This document shows, one piece after another, positions 1-7,782 of a DNA stretch of 29,235 nucleotides. Numbering within the stretch: the first letter of the stretch is position 1; each line of letters opens with the position of its first letter. Where the stretch lies: contig NZ_CALEFV010000256.1 of assembly GCF_937877005.1 (NCBI RefSeq), positions 1-29,235 on the forward strand, in the 5' to 3' direction. The DNA is from an uncultured Fibrobacter sp. GTDB lineage: Bacteria; Fibrobacterota; Fibrobacteria; Fibrobacterales; Fibrobacteraceae. A model generated the notes under the pieces. It searched no databases and was not told the origin of the DNA. It saw nothing but the letters and a program-made list of their open reading frames with translations. A program made the translations under genes and the position numbers.

Positions 1-1
1 C

Positions 2-466
2 ATTCTCAAGACAGACACCGGCCTGCGGCTGGTCTACCCCGGGTTTAAGACCTACCCCGAGGTCACCGATCCCTTCACCGGCTATAACCCCGGCAACGGG
101 GAAAACGGCGCTATTTTCTGCCACGCCAATGGCTGGGCCGTCATCGCCCAGGCACTGTTGGGTGACGGCGACAAAGCATGGGAGTACTACACCCTGCTGG
201 CTCCCCAGAAGGCACTGGAGCGGGTGGGCCTGCAGACCTACCGGGCAGAGCCGTACGCCTGGGCAAGCAACATCGTCGGCCCGGAGAACCCCAAGCACGG
301 CTGGGCCAACGTGACCCACATCACCGGCACCGCCGCCTGGATGGATATTGCGGCGAACCGGTTCCTGCTGGGCATTCAGACCGGCCTGGAGGGCGTGACC
401 CTGGCTCCCGTGATGAAGCGGGCGTGGAAGGAAATGACAGCCCAGCGGCTTTGCCGTGGCACCCGG
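2..466 (+). CDS. GH94-family glycoside phosphorylase, C-terminal fragment (cellobiose/chitobiose phosphorylase-like)
   Basis: An open frame enters from the left edge and reads as the C-terminal part of a GH94 inverting phosphorylase, which splits a beta-linked disaccharide with phosphate. Family-like segments are a GENGAIFCHANGW block, a YRAEPYAWASNIVGPE block and an HGWANVTHITGTAAWM block, followed by a typical FLLGIQTGLEGVTLAP segment and a W-K-E-M-T...CRGTR end. The exact substrate cannot be told from this fragment. The expected stop is missing: after the CRGTR segment near 466 the frame runs on through sequence antisense to nuoE until 1336, and that continuation is not protein-like. Base composition is clearly more GC-rich, with GGC/CTG/GCC-heavy codon use, than the rest of the window. 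The fragment is probably from another genome, joined here by assembly, or less likely a transferred broken gene. The end coordinate is approximate. Confidence 0.8.
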
Positions 467-474
467 AGCACCGG

Positions 475-1204
475 GGTGGCCGCCGTGGCCCTTCACGATT
501 CCGCCGAGCACGTCGTGTTTCGGCACGTTATTCGCATGGGCCTTGCACCAGTCGATAATGCGATCGATGCTTGCTTCGGTCAGAGTCGTACCGCGCTTCA
601 TCTTGAGCTGACCGTCTACCACGTCGGTGGCGAAGTCATCGTTCACGAGCATCATGGGGCCATTGCCGCAGCTACCCAGGCATTCCACCTGGAGCACGGT
701 AAACATGCCATCGGGAGTAGTTTCGCCGGACTTAACGCCAAGCTTGTTTTCCACATACTTGATGAGCGGCTGGGCACCCTTGATAGCGCAGCTGATGTTG
801 CGGCAGAACTGCAACAGGAACTTGCCCTTGGGAGCGTGGTTGTACATGGTATAGAAAGTGGCAACGCCGAGAGCGTGAGCCGGAGCGCAACCGCAAACAT
901 TAGCCGCCCAGCGGATACCTTCGGTCGGAACCCAGCCGAACACGCCCTGCACCAGCCAAAGGACTTCAAGCAGAGCGCCCTGGCCCACCGGGTAGCGGCT
1001 GAGCAAGTCGGCGCAACGTTCCTTGATTTCGGGAGTGTCAAGCTTTGCGAGCACTTCCTTCGGAGCGGGCTGCGGAACAGGCTTGTTCACGTAGCCAAAA
1101 GTCTGACCCGGATCCGGGAGCGCGGGAATCGCTTCGCTCGGACCGTCAAACTTCAAATGGTTATTCGATACAAACTGAACTGCACCTTGAATATGTTGTG
1201 TCAT
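475..1204 (-). CDS. nuoE: NADH-quinone oxidoreductase subunit E (24 kDa, 2Fe-2S), 3' end not intact
   Basis: This is the thioredoxin-like [2Fe-2S] subunit of the complex I NADH-dehydrogenase module. It starts at the ATG at 1204, in an ATGA overlap with the nuoD stop. Residues about 60-220 carry the family fold, with a helical YPVGQGALLEVLWLVQ segment, then cluster ligands C134 and C139 (C-x4-C) and C175 and C179 (C-x3-C, in ECLGSCGNGP). Sequence is convincing to about residue 230 (VPKHDVL, near position 513). After that the frame stays open to the left edge of the window with no stop, reading antisense to the GH94 fragment. The true C-terminus is therefore missing or hidden, and the partner nuoF expected downstream is absent. 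The end given is an estimate. The first 55 residues are Pro-rich and not part of the conserved core. Confidence 0.85.
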
Positions 1205-2394
1205 CGGTCAAGTTCTCCAGCAATCATGTTGAGGCCAGGCAGAGTTGCCATGGAGTCGGCAAGGGTCAGGCCTTCGACCAGTTCGTTAAATGCAGACACA
1301 TGGGCAAACGACGGGGAACGCACCTTGATGCGGTAGGGGTGGCCGCTGCCATCGCTCACGATGGTAAAGCCAAGTTCGCCGTTCGCGCATTCGCTTGCGC
1401 AGTAGTATTCGCCTTCGGGCACGCGCACACCTTCGTACACACTCTTGAAGCGGCCGATAAGGGCTTCCATGTCCTGGTAGGCAAGCTTGTGCGCGGGCAC
1501 GCGGATGCGTGGGTCGACGATGTCGACCGGGCCCGGAGCGAGGCGCTTCAGGGCCTGGCGCACAATCTTCACAGATTCTTCAATTTCGGCAAGGCGCACC
1601 TGCAGACGGTCGTTGGCATCGCCCTGGGTTCCCACCACGACTTCCCAGTCGTAGGTCTCGTAGTCGTAGTAAGGTTCGTCCTTGCGGAGGTCGCTTTCGA
1701 CACCCGTCGCACGGAGACACGGACCGGTCCAGCCGTAGCTGATAGCGCGTTCGGCAGAAATCTTGCCGACGCCCACGGTACGGTCAAGGAAGATACGGTT
1801 ACGGTCCAAGCAGGCATGCAGGTCCTTAAGCGCCTTTTCCACCGACTTCAACGCAGTAAGCACGTCTTCTTCGAAGCCGTCGTAGCTGTCGCGGTAGAGG
1901 CCGCCAATGCGGGCAAAGCTGTTCGTGAGGCGCGCGCCCGTGAGTTTTTCCCAAATCAGCATGATTTCTTCACGCGGATTGAAGGCGTACATGAACGGTG
2001 TGGTGCCGCCCAAGTCCTGGAAGGCAGCAGCCGTGCAAATAAAGTGGTCGTTAATGCGAGAGAGTTCATTGATAATCACGCGGAGCACCTTGCAGCGTTC
2101 CGGGATTTCGATACCATACATGTTTTCGACTGCGCGGCAGAATGCAATGTTGTTCATCATTGCAGAGCAGTAGTTCAAGCGGTCGGTGTACGGGATTACC
2201 TGCTGCCAAGTGCCGCGTTCGACCATCTTTTCAAAACCGCGGTGCATAAAGCCGATTTCATGGACACCGGCCACGATGGTTTCGCCATCAAGGGCAGCCA
2301 GCAGGCGCACGCAGTGGTGAGTCGCCGGGTGCGTGGGGCCCACGTTCAGGGCCATCAGGTTCATCTTTTCGCCATTCGGGTCAAGTACGATCAT
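1201..2394 (-). CDS. nuoD: NADH-quinone oxidoreductase subunit D (49 kDa)
   Basis: A 397-residue NuoD, the complex I subunit that with NuoB forms the quinone-binding pocket at the junction of peripheral and membrane arms. Hallmarks are the N-terminal GPTHPATHH segment (about residues 19-27) with the quinone-site histidine, the EIGFMHRGFEK motif (46-56), the Y-x-D-R-L-N-Y segment, a TGPCLRATGVESDLRK block and the conserved C-terminal end GELDR. Length matches stand-alone NuoD, so it is not a NuoCD fusion. The start overlaps the nuoC stop by 4 bases (ATGA) and the stop overlaps the nuoE start in the same way, implying translational coupling in one operon. In NuoD the segment after the conserved His is often HG; here it reads HHC, a small variation. 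Confidence 0.96.
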   Translation of the reverse strand: MIVLDPNGEKMNLMALNVGPTHPATHHCVRLLAALDGETIVAGVHEIGFMHRGFEKMVERGTWQQVIPYTDRLNYCSAMMNNIAFCRAVENMYGIEIPERCKVLRVIINELSRINDHFICTAAAFQDLGGTTPFMYAFNPREEIMLIWEKLTGARLTNSFARIGGLYRDSYDGFEEDVLTALKSVEKALKDLHACLDRNRIFLDRTVGVGKISAERAISYGWTGPCLRATGVESDLRKDEPYYDYETYDWEVVVGTQGDANDRLQVRLAEIEESVKIVRQALKRLAPGPVDIVDPRIRVPAHKLAYQDMEALIGRFKSVYEGVRVPEGEYYCASECANGELGFTIVSDGSGHPYRIKVRSPSFAHVSAFNELVEGLTLADSMATLPGLNMIAGELDR

Positions 2395-2990
2395 TCTCTG
2401 ATACTCCCTTCAAGATATTCTTCTTCGACAGGCATGATTTCCTTGGAGCGCTGGATCACCTTGTAGCCCTTGTCTTCCAGGCGCTTTTCCAGTTCCGGAA
2501 TTAAGAAATCGCTCGTCGAAAGCCACTGGCGCTTCTGGGCAGGATAATCCTTGCGCAGCGGGTGGCCCACAAATTCAACATGGTTCAAAATGCGGCGCAG
2601 GTCCGGGTGTCCTTCGAACACGATACCGAACTGGTCGTAGACTTCGCGTTCGAGCCAGTTGGCGCTTGCATACAAATCTGTAAGGGTCGGCACCTTCAGG
2701 TCGGCTTCGCTGACCAGCACCTTAAGACGAACGCGGCGGCCCGGATTCTTCATGCTCTTAAAAGCGTAGCTCACGGCAAAACGCGGACCTTCATGGTTCG
2801 GGTAAGTCAGGTAGTCGATACCGGCGAGGTCGAGGAGCATGTCGAACTGCATCGACGGATCGTTCTTCAAAAATTCGACCGCATTGTGCAGGTATTCCTT
2901 CGGGACCACCACGCAGGCATCCCACTTGGCCGCATCGTCCTTCTTGCCACCAAACTTGGATTCTAGAATGTCAATCACGGATTCCATCAT
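2391..2990 (-). CDS. nuoC: NADH-quinone oxidoreductase subunit C (30 kDa)
   Basis: A 199-residue NuoC, a peripheral-arm subunit of complex I that packs against NuoD. The diagnostic central motif is present: ANWLEREVYDQFGIVFEGHP followed by LRRIL and the GHPLRKDYP block, about residues 109-149. The start sits in a TAATG arrangement with the nuoB stop; a second ATG directly follows the first, so the protein may begin one residue later. The stop overlaps the nuoD start. Length and motif order are normal for a separate NuoC. The last 30 residues are charged (KSKEIMPVEEEYLEG-like) and probably specific to this lineage. Confidence 0.95.
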   Translation of the reverse strand: MMESVIDILESKFGGKKDDAAKWDACVVVPKEYLHNAVEFLKNDPSMQFDMLLDLAGIDYLTYPNHEGPRFAVSYAFKSMKNPGRRVRLKVLVSEADLKVPTLTDLYASANWLEREVYDQFGIVFEGHPDLRRILNHVEFVGHPLRKDYPAQKRQWLSTSDFLIPELEKRLEDKGYKVIQRSKEIMPVEEEYLEGSIRE

Positions 2991-3625
2991 TACTCCTTCC
3001 AGAACTGTGCTTTCTTGACAAGTTCCTGCTCTTTTTCAGCTACGAATTCCTTGATTTCGGCAGTCTTTTCACGGGCAAAATCGCGGGCTTCCGCCTTCGC
3101 CTGTTCGGTCTTCGCCTTGATCATTTCGAGCTGGTCTTTGACGCGTTCGGCACGCTGCTTCATGTAGGACTCATCCTTGATCTTCTTCTGGAGGTCAAAC
3201 ATCGCCTCGAAGAACGCTTCCGGACGGGAGGGGCAACCACCGATGTACACGTCCACCGGAATGATATGGTCAATGCCCGGCACAGTGCAGTAGCAGTCAT
3301 AGAAACCACCGGAGCTGGCGCAGGCACCCATGGCGATCACCCAACGGGGTTCGGCCATCTGTTCGTACATGCGCTTGAGTATTGGCGCTTGCTTATAGGA
3401 AATGGTTCCGGCCACAAGCAGCACATCGGACTGACGCGGCGTAAAACGCACGTATTCAGACCCGATACGGGACAAGTCGTAGCGGCCCACTTCGGTACTC
3501 ATAAATTCGATTGCGCAGCAGGCAGTTCCATAAGGGAACGGCCACAGGGAGTTCGTTCGGCCCCAGTTGACCAGAAAGTCAAGAGAGGTCGTAATGAAAT
3601 TCGGCTTTTCTGCCTCATTACTCAT
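2990..3625 (-). CDS. nuoB: NADH-quinone oxidoreductase subunit B (PSST, N2 cluster) with a C-terminal charged extension
   Basis: NuoB holds the terminal [4Fe-4S] cluster N2 that passes electrons to quinone. All four ligand positions are visible: the vicinal Cys pair in YGTACCAIEFM (about 36-37), Cys in GACASSGG (about 101) and Cys in GGCPSRPEAF (about 131). The start ATG at 3625 is preceded by an AGAGG ribosome-binding site 9 bases upstream. After the conserved core ends near residue 150, the protein continues with about 60 residues of Lys/Glu/Ala-rich, probably coiled-coil sequence ending in AQFWKE. Many NuoB proteins stop shortly after the core. It is the first gene of the visible operon; the usual preceding nuoA is not present upstream. 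Confidence 0.96.
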   Translation of the reverse strand: MSNEAEKPNFITTSLDFLVNWGRTNSLWPFPYGTACCAIEFMSTEVGRYDLSRIGSEYVRFTPRQSDVLLVAGTISYKQAPILKRMYEQMAEPRWVIAMGACASSGGFYDCYCTVPGIDHIIPVDVYIGGCPSRPEAFFEAMFDLQKKIKDESYMKQRAERVKDQLEMIKAKTEQAKAEARDFAREKTAEIKEFVAEKEQELVKKAQFWKE

Positions 3626-3670
3626 AGGAGATTACCTCTTTAAATGCGGGCAAAAAGATAGAATTTTAAA

Positions 3671-3698
3671 CATATAGTGTAAAATTAATCCGTTTCAA
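3671..3698 (-). promoter_or_regulatory. nuoB: Candidate promoter of the nuoBCDE operon
   Basis: On the minus strand TTGAAA (3693-3698) and TATATG (3671-3676) are spaced 16 bases apart, about 45 bases before the nuoB start. The fit to a sigma-70 type promoter is moderate; this lineage may use a different consensus. Confidence 0.4.
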
Positions 3699-3886
3699 AT
3701 GGAACGATTGGTGGTAGTCCTCCCCCCGGATAAATTAGACATGACTAACATGTTTGAACGCTTCTTTTTTACATTTCATGCGCAATTTATGTAAGCCGCA
3801 AAAAAAACTTGCAAAAACAAACCCTAAATTCTAAATTTGGCGCGGTATTTTTGGATTACGGCCATTTTATAGGTCAAAGAGGATGT

Positions 3887-5578
3887 ATGGAATTTTTATT
3901 GTGCAGCGACCTTTACTGGGATTTCAGAAGAAAGATTGCAGGCAATTTCGCCTCTGCCAAGGACTTTCACAACTACACCGCTCAGAATATACAGCCTCTC
4001 GTCCAAACACTTAATGTGGCCTACCTCGCCTGCGGATTGCTTCCGCCCCCCTCTCAACTTGGAATGACTTCCGAATGCGGCAAGCAGATTCTCTACCACG
4101 ACACCACAATCTTGCCCATCATCCCCCAAAATACCGAAATTGCAGAAACTCTCAGTACTGGCGAACAAGGGACTTTTACCATAGACATTCATCCCATCCC
4201 GGGGCACCACTTTTCGGACGAAGAACGGAAAGCTCTCCAGATGCTCACTTGGGATCTTTATGTCCACGGAGCCAAGGCAAGACTTACCGGCATAGCCATG
4301 AAATCAGCCCAGACCGATTTCATGACGGGCGCAGTAAACCAGTCCGGATTACTTGCTTTCTGCGGAAAGCTTCAGGCCCAACGAAAATTCCATAACTATA
4401 CCGGACTTTTCATCAACCTCAAGAATTTTAAGTATATAAATAAGTCCCTAGGCAGTCCGATGGGCGACAATGCGCTCAGGATCTTTGCCGAAAACACCAG
4501 ACAAGGCCTAAATGAGGACGAAATGATCGCCCGACTCGGCGGAGACAACTTCTTCGCCCTGCTCCTCAAGGAACATGTTGATGACTTCATATCAAAATAC
4601 GCTGTCCAGGACATCACCTTGAGCAAGGGACCAAAGCCAATGAACATCAGGCTTCAGGCCCGCATGGGCGTCTACCCCATCCGCGAAAAGGACACAATCA
4701 ACGAACTGATGGGTAACGCATCTATAGCCATGAATGTCGGCAAAACGATTAGAACAACCGACATCATCTATTTTTCCAACGAAATGCTCATCAAGTCCCT
4801 GCACCAGAGGGAGATTTCGAGCGAATTCCACAACGCTCTCAAATCAAAGGAATTTGTCGTTTATTACCAACCCAAGGTCAACTTGAACACCAAGCAGCTC
4901 TGTGGCTGCGAGGCCCTCGTTCGTTGGATCCGATACAAGACTATCGTTCCGCCAATTGACTTTGTCCCCGTCCTCGAAAGAGAAGGCTATATCTGCGAAC
5001 TTGATTTCTACGTACTAGAAACCGTATGCAAGGATCTCCGTAAATGGATTGATCTGGGTCTGAAGCCAACCCGCATTTCGACGAACTTCTCTAAACTACA
5101 TTTAAAAAATCCTAATTTTGCAAAGAACATTCTCGAAATACTTGGCAAATATAATGTAGATGCATCCTACATCGAAGTGGAGCTGACCGAGGCCTCAGAT
5201 TATGATGACAATCTGGCCATGCAGAAAGTTGTCGAGATTCTAAAAAGTAATGGAATATCGGTTTCCATAGATGATTTCGGCACCGGCTACTCCACCCTGA
5301 ATGTGCTCAAGGATTCCAATGTTAATGCAGTAAAACTTGACAAATCTCTACTGAACAACATCGGAAACCCCGAATCCCAGGACGAAGTCATCCTGAAAAA
5401 TGTCATCAAGATGGCACAAGAAATGAACAAGGATGTCATCGCAGAAGGCGTGGAAACCGAAAAGCAGGCTATTTTCCTAAAGAGCATCAACTGCCACAAC
5501 GCGCAGGGATACCTTTTCGACAAGCCCCTCGGTCACGAGGAATTCCAAAAACGCCTAAGCAGCGAAAAGCCGTATTAA
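3887..5578 (+). CDS. EAL-domain c-di-GMP phosphodiesterase with degenerate GGDEF domain
   Basis: A cytosolic signalling protein of about 563 residues. The first ~130 residues are an unrecognised input region without membrane segments. A GGDEF-like domain follows, entering at TDFMTGAVNQSG and carrying GGDNF at 218-222 in place of GGDEF, so diguanylate cyclase activity is doubtful. The C-terminal EAL domain keeps the catalytic set: E342-A-L, the Asn of STNFSKLHL, the Glu of EVELTE, D462-D463 in DDFGTGYSTL, the Lys of VKLDKSL, the Glu of VIAEGVET and the Gln of NAQGYLF. It should hydrolyse c-di-GMP to pGpG, and the GGDEF relic may bind GTP as a sensor. I chose the ATG at 3887, with GAGG four bases upstream; the frame extends 26 codons further to a TTG at 3809, which is possible but lacks a good ribosome-binding site. 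It is divergent from nuoB. Confidence 0.9.
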   Translation: MEFLLCSDLYWDFRRKIAGNFASAKDFHNYTAQNIQPLVQTLNVAYLACGLLPPPSQLGMTSECGKQILYHDTTILPIIPQNTEIAETLSTGEQGTFTIDIHPIPGHHFSDEERKALQMLTWDLYVHGAKARLTGIAMKSAQTDFMTGAVNQSGLLAFCGKLQAQRKFHNYTGLFINLKNFKYINKSLGSPMGDNALRIFAENTRQGLNEDEMIARLGGDNFFALLLKEHVDDFISKYAVQDITLSKGPKPMNIRLQARMGVYPIREKDTINELMGNASIAMNVGKTIRTTDIIYFSNEMLIKSLHQREISSEFHNALKSKEFVVYYQPKVNLNTKQLCGCEALVRWIRYKTIVPPIDFVPVLEREGYICELDFYVLETVCKDLRKWIDLGLKPTRISTNFSKLHLKNPNFAKNILEILGKYNVDASYIEVELTEASDYDDNLAMQKVVEILKSNGISVSIDDFGTGYSTLNVLKDSNVNAVKLDKSLLNNIGNPESQDEVILKNVIKMAQEMNKDVIAEGVETEKQAIFLKSINCHNAQGYLFDKPLGHEEFQKRLSSEKPY

Positions 5579-5597
5579 TCCTGTCTGCGGAATTTGC

Positions 5598-5603
5598 TAT
5601 ATT
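5598..5603 (+). promoter_or_regulatory. -10-like element just before the ferredoxin start codon
   Basis: TATATT lies 7 bases before the ATG at 5611, the distance expected between a -10 box and a transcription start. There is no Shine-Dalgarno sequence between it and the ATG, so a leaderless or nearly leaderless message is possible. The -35 region (TTAATC at 5575) is weak. Confidence 0.3.
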
Positions 5604-5610
5604 ATTTGTA

Positions 5611-5802
5611 ATGAAGAAACTTGTTCACGATAGGTCTATATGCCTTGCTTGTGCAGGCTGTGTCGGCATATGCCCCCAAATGGCCCTTGACATGTATGGG
5701 CTAGATTTGCAGATTGATCACGAAAAATGCATCAAGTGCGGAATCTGTACTAGGGCATGCCCAGTCGGTGCATTGAGGGTCCTGGAGGTGAACGATGCTT
5801 GA
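5611..5802 (+). CDS. Small 2[4Fe-4S] ferredoxin
   Basis: A 63-residue bacterial-type ferredoxin. It has two cluster-binding motifs, C-x2-C-x2-C-x3-C-P (CLACAGCVGICP, starting near residue 11) and C-x2-C-x2-C-x3-C-P (CIKCGICTRACP, about 40-51), with the usual pseudo-twofold repeat. It overlaps the next gene, a geranylgeranyl-reductase-family flavoprotein, by 8 bases, so the two are almost certainly co-translated and the ferredoxin is the likely electron donor. No Shine-Dalgarno sequence is seen upstream. The alternative, a general cellular ferredoxin, is less likely given the overlap. Confidence 0.92.
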   Translation: MKKLVHDRSICLACAGCVGICPQMALDMYGLDLQIDHEKCIKCGICTRACPVGALRVLEVNDA

Positions 5803-6997
5803 TTCCCGTTACGATGTCGTGGTAATAGGAGCGGGTCCCGGAGGCTCCGTCGCTGCACGAAACCTAGCTCGTGCAGGTCACAAGGTATTACTTCTCGAAA
5901 AGCGCGAAAAGATCGGCTATCCGGTACGCTGTGGCGAAGCGAGTACCAATCTCGCGGACTTACAGACATACGGCCCAATCGATGACAGTTGCATAGAAAG
6001 CATCATCAACGGGCTTTTCATCAACGGGCCCGCAGGTGTGAATATCGAAGTTCCGAAGCCGAACACGGGAATCATGCTGAATCGTGAAATTTTTGATCCT
6101 TGGCTCGCAAAACTTGCCGCCGATGATGGCGCCCAGGTAGAGACATGTGCACGCGCCGAATACGTGGGCAATGTCGAAGGCGATTCCCGTATGATCCGAG
6201 TCGTTCTCGGCAAGGGTGACGGAAATGGAGTGGTAGCCGCAACAAGTACGCAAGAAATTTACGCGAAGATGGTTATTGCGGCCGACGGAGTCGAAAGCCG
6301 TATCGGTCGCATGGTCGGTTTAAATTGTGTTCAGAAACCGCAGGAAACATGCACCGGAGTAGACATTCAGGTGCAGGGACTCCTGACAAGGCCCGACTAT
6401 CTCACCTTCTGGCAGGGCTACGACTTTATCAACGACGGCTACATCTGGAGTTTTCCGAAACAGAAATCGAACGTGACGAACTTCGGTGCAGGATTCCTCG
6501 CAGCAGGCAAACATTCGGGCAACATTCTCGAAATCACTATGGAATGGCTCGAAAAGCTGTTCCCCGGAGCCAAGATTAACCATACTGTCGGCGGACTCGT
6601 TCCCGTATCAAGTTTCCTTAAGGAATACACCCTTGACCGTTTCGCCCTCGTGGGCGATGCAGCCCACCACACCAACCCGCTCACGGGTGGTGGCATCGCA
6701 GCAGCGATGAGGGCGGGCAGATTCTGCGCCGAATATGTGGACCTCGGTCTCAAGGCAAAAAATCTCTCGAAAGATTTCCTCATGCAGTACGAAAACCGTT
6801 GCTACAGCTACTTCGGCAAGATGCACAACTTTGAATACAAGTTCCGCCGTTTCCTACTCGCCATCAATCGAGATGACCAAATCGGACTCTACAAGGTACT
6901 TCAGGGATTCGCCCTGAGCGGATACAAGAAAAGCGCCTTCCTCAAGACGCCCCTTCAGACTACGAAATTCCTGTACAAGTTCTGGAAATTTAAGTAG
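5795..6997 (+). CDS. Geranylgeranyl reductase family FAD-dependent oxidoreductase
   Basis: A 400-residue flavoprotein of the geranylgeranyl reductase/prenyl reductase family. It begins with a Rossmann FAD motif, VVVIGAGPGGSVAARNLA (about 8-25), then the family motif YPVRCGEAS (about 42-50), a second FAD segment VIAADGVESRIGRMVG (about 162-177), and the FAD ribityl-binding VGDAAHHTNPLTGGGIAAAM (about 287-306). Members saturate double bonds in polyprenyl chains: archaeal lipids, chlorophyll phytyl tails, or menaquinone side chains in actinobacteria. The overlapping ferredoxin gene suggests ferredoxin-driven reduction. In a menaquinone-using bacterium the substrate could be the menaquinone tail or another polyprenyl lipid; this is inference. 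It lacks transmembrane helices, but its C-terminus is basic and aromatic (KFLYKFWKFK) and could touch the membrane. Confidence 0.88.
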   Translation: MLDSRYDVVVIGAGPGGSVAARNLARAGHKVLLLEKREKIGYPVRCGEASTNLADLQTYGPIDDSCIESIINGLFINGPAGVNIEVPKPNTGIMLNREIFDPWLAKLAADDGAQVETCARAEYVGNVEGDSRMIRVVLGKGDGNGVVAATSTQEIYAKMVIAADGVESRIGRMVGLNCVQKPQETCTGVDIQVQGLLTRPDYLTFWQGYDFINDGYIWSFPKQKSNVTNFGAGFLAAGKHSGNILEITMEWLEKLFPGAKINHTVGGLVPVSSFLKEYTLDRFALVGDAAHHTNPLTGGGIAAAMRAGRFCAEYVDLGLKAKNLSKDFLMQYENRCYSYFGKMHNFEYKFRRFLLAINRDDQIGLYKVLQGFALSGYKKSAFLKTPLQTTKFLYKFWKFK

Positions 6998-7001
6998 AGC
7001 C

Positions 7002-7032
7002 TAGAGAATTAGTCCCTAGATTCTAGTCTCTA
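7002..7032. repeat. Imperfect CTAG-rich inverted repeat between convergent genes
   Basis: TAGAGA at 7002-7007 pairs with TCTCTA at 7027-7032, extended by ATTAG/CTAG. The segment is rich in CTAG and has the look of a short dispersed intergenic repeat. There is no U-tract, so it is not a clear terminator. Confidence 0.35.
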
Positions 7033-7044
7033 AACTCCAAACCC

Positions 7045-7773
7045 TCAAAACAATTCATCCACTTTCGTCTTAGCTAGCACCCGATTATAGATGATCCGCT
7101 TGCCCTTGACACCATCTGTCACACACACATGGTCCTTGGGCGGTTTCAAGATAGACGTAACCAAATGAGCGGCAACCGTTGCGGCATGAACAGGACGCAC
7201 AAACGAGGGAATCCATTCGGGGTGAAGTCCAATCGTTTTCTGCAATAAATCTTCGCCAAAGCGTCTATCCTTGTGTTTACCGAGCAAAAGCGATGGCCGA
7301 ACCAGGGTAAGCGATTCAAAATCCATCATGGTAAGGCCTTCTTCAAGCATTCCCTTAAGCCGATTGTAGAAAAAAAAGGAATGCGAATCAGCGCCTTGCG
7401 CACTCACGCACAGGAAATGTTTTACTCCCGCCTTTTTCGCAATAGCCGCCAGCGTCAGCGGAAGCCGGAGATCAACCTTTTCCTGACATATCTTGCTTCC
7501 GGCCTGTTTCCTGGTTGTTCCTAGGCAGCAGACAACCGCTTCGCACCCCGTAAGTCCCGCCAAGATTTTTGACCGATTCGAAACATCCGTATCGGACATG
7601 AAACAATTAACTTGTTCGAAATCAACCTGCACATAGTCAATTTTAGGCGAAAGCCTTTCTTCAGGGATGCTGCGAACAGGACAAAATACATGCACGACTT
7701 GAGGAAGCCGTGCAAGCAGCGCCAACACATTTTTTCCGACAAGGCCCGTGGAACCTAAAAGAGCAACTTTCAT
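7045..7773 (-). CDS. NAD(P)-binding atypical SDR (NmrA/HTATIP2-like)
   Basis: A 242-residue protein with an N-terminal Rossmann dinucleotide site, VALLGSTGLVGKNV (about 3-16), of the G-x-x-G-x-x-G type found in atypical short-chain dehydrogenases. Further family-like segments are VVCCLGTTRKQAGS, the VDLRLPLTLAAIAKKAGVKHFLCVS block and LTLVRPSLLLG. These match the small NAD(P)H-binding proteins related to HTATIP2 and YwnB-like oxidoreductases. The classical YxxxK catalytic pair is not obvious (FFYNRLKG is the nearest), so it may be a redox-sensing or structural member. It starts 9 bases after the stop of the histidine-phosphatase lipoprotein gene and is probably its operon partner. Substrate unknown. 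Confidence 0.8.
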   Translation of the reverse strand: MKVALLGSTGLVGKNVLALLARLPQVVHVFCPVRSIPEERLSPKIDYVQVDFEQVNCFMSDTDVSNRSKILAGLTGCEAVVCCLGTTRKQAGSKICQEKVDLRLPLTLAAIAKKAGVKHFLCVSAQGADSHSFFFYNRLKGMLEEGLTMMDFESLTLVRPSLLLGKHKDRRFGEDLLQKTIGLHPEWIPSFVRPVHAATVAAHLVTSILKPPKDHVCVTDGVKGKRIIYNRVLAKTKVDELF

Positions 7774-7782
7774 AAAATACGG

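Noticed and set aside
466..1336. Continuation of the GH94 frame as a long C-terminal domain
   Set aside because: The sequence is exactly antisense to conserved nuoE and has no protein-like features; it follows from the junction.
1045..2466. A 473-codon plus-strand frame across nuoD
   Set aside because: Antisense shadow of nuoD; the minus strand has all NuoD motifs and operon overlaps.
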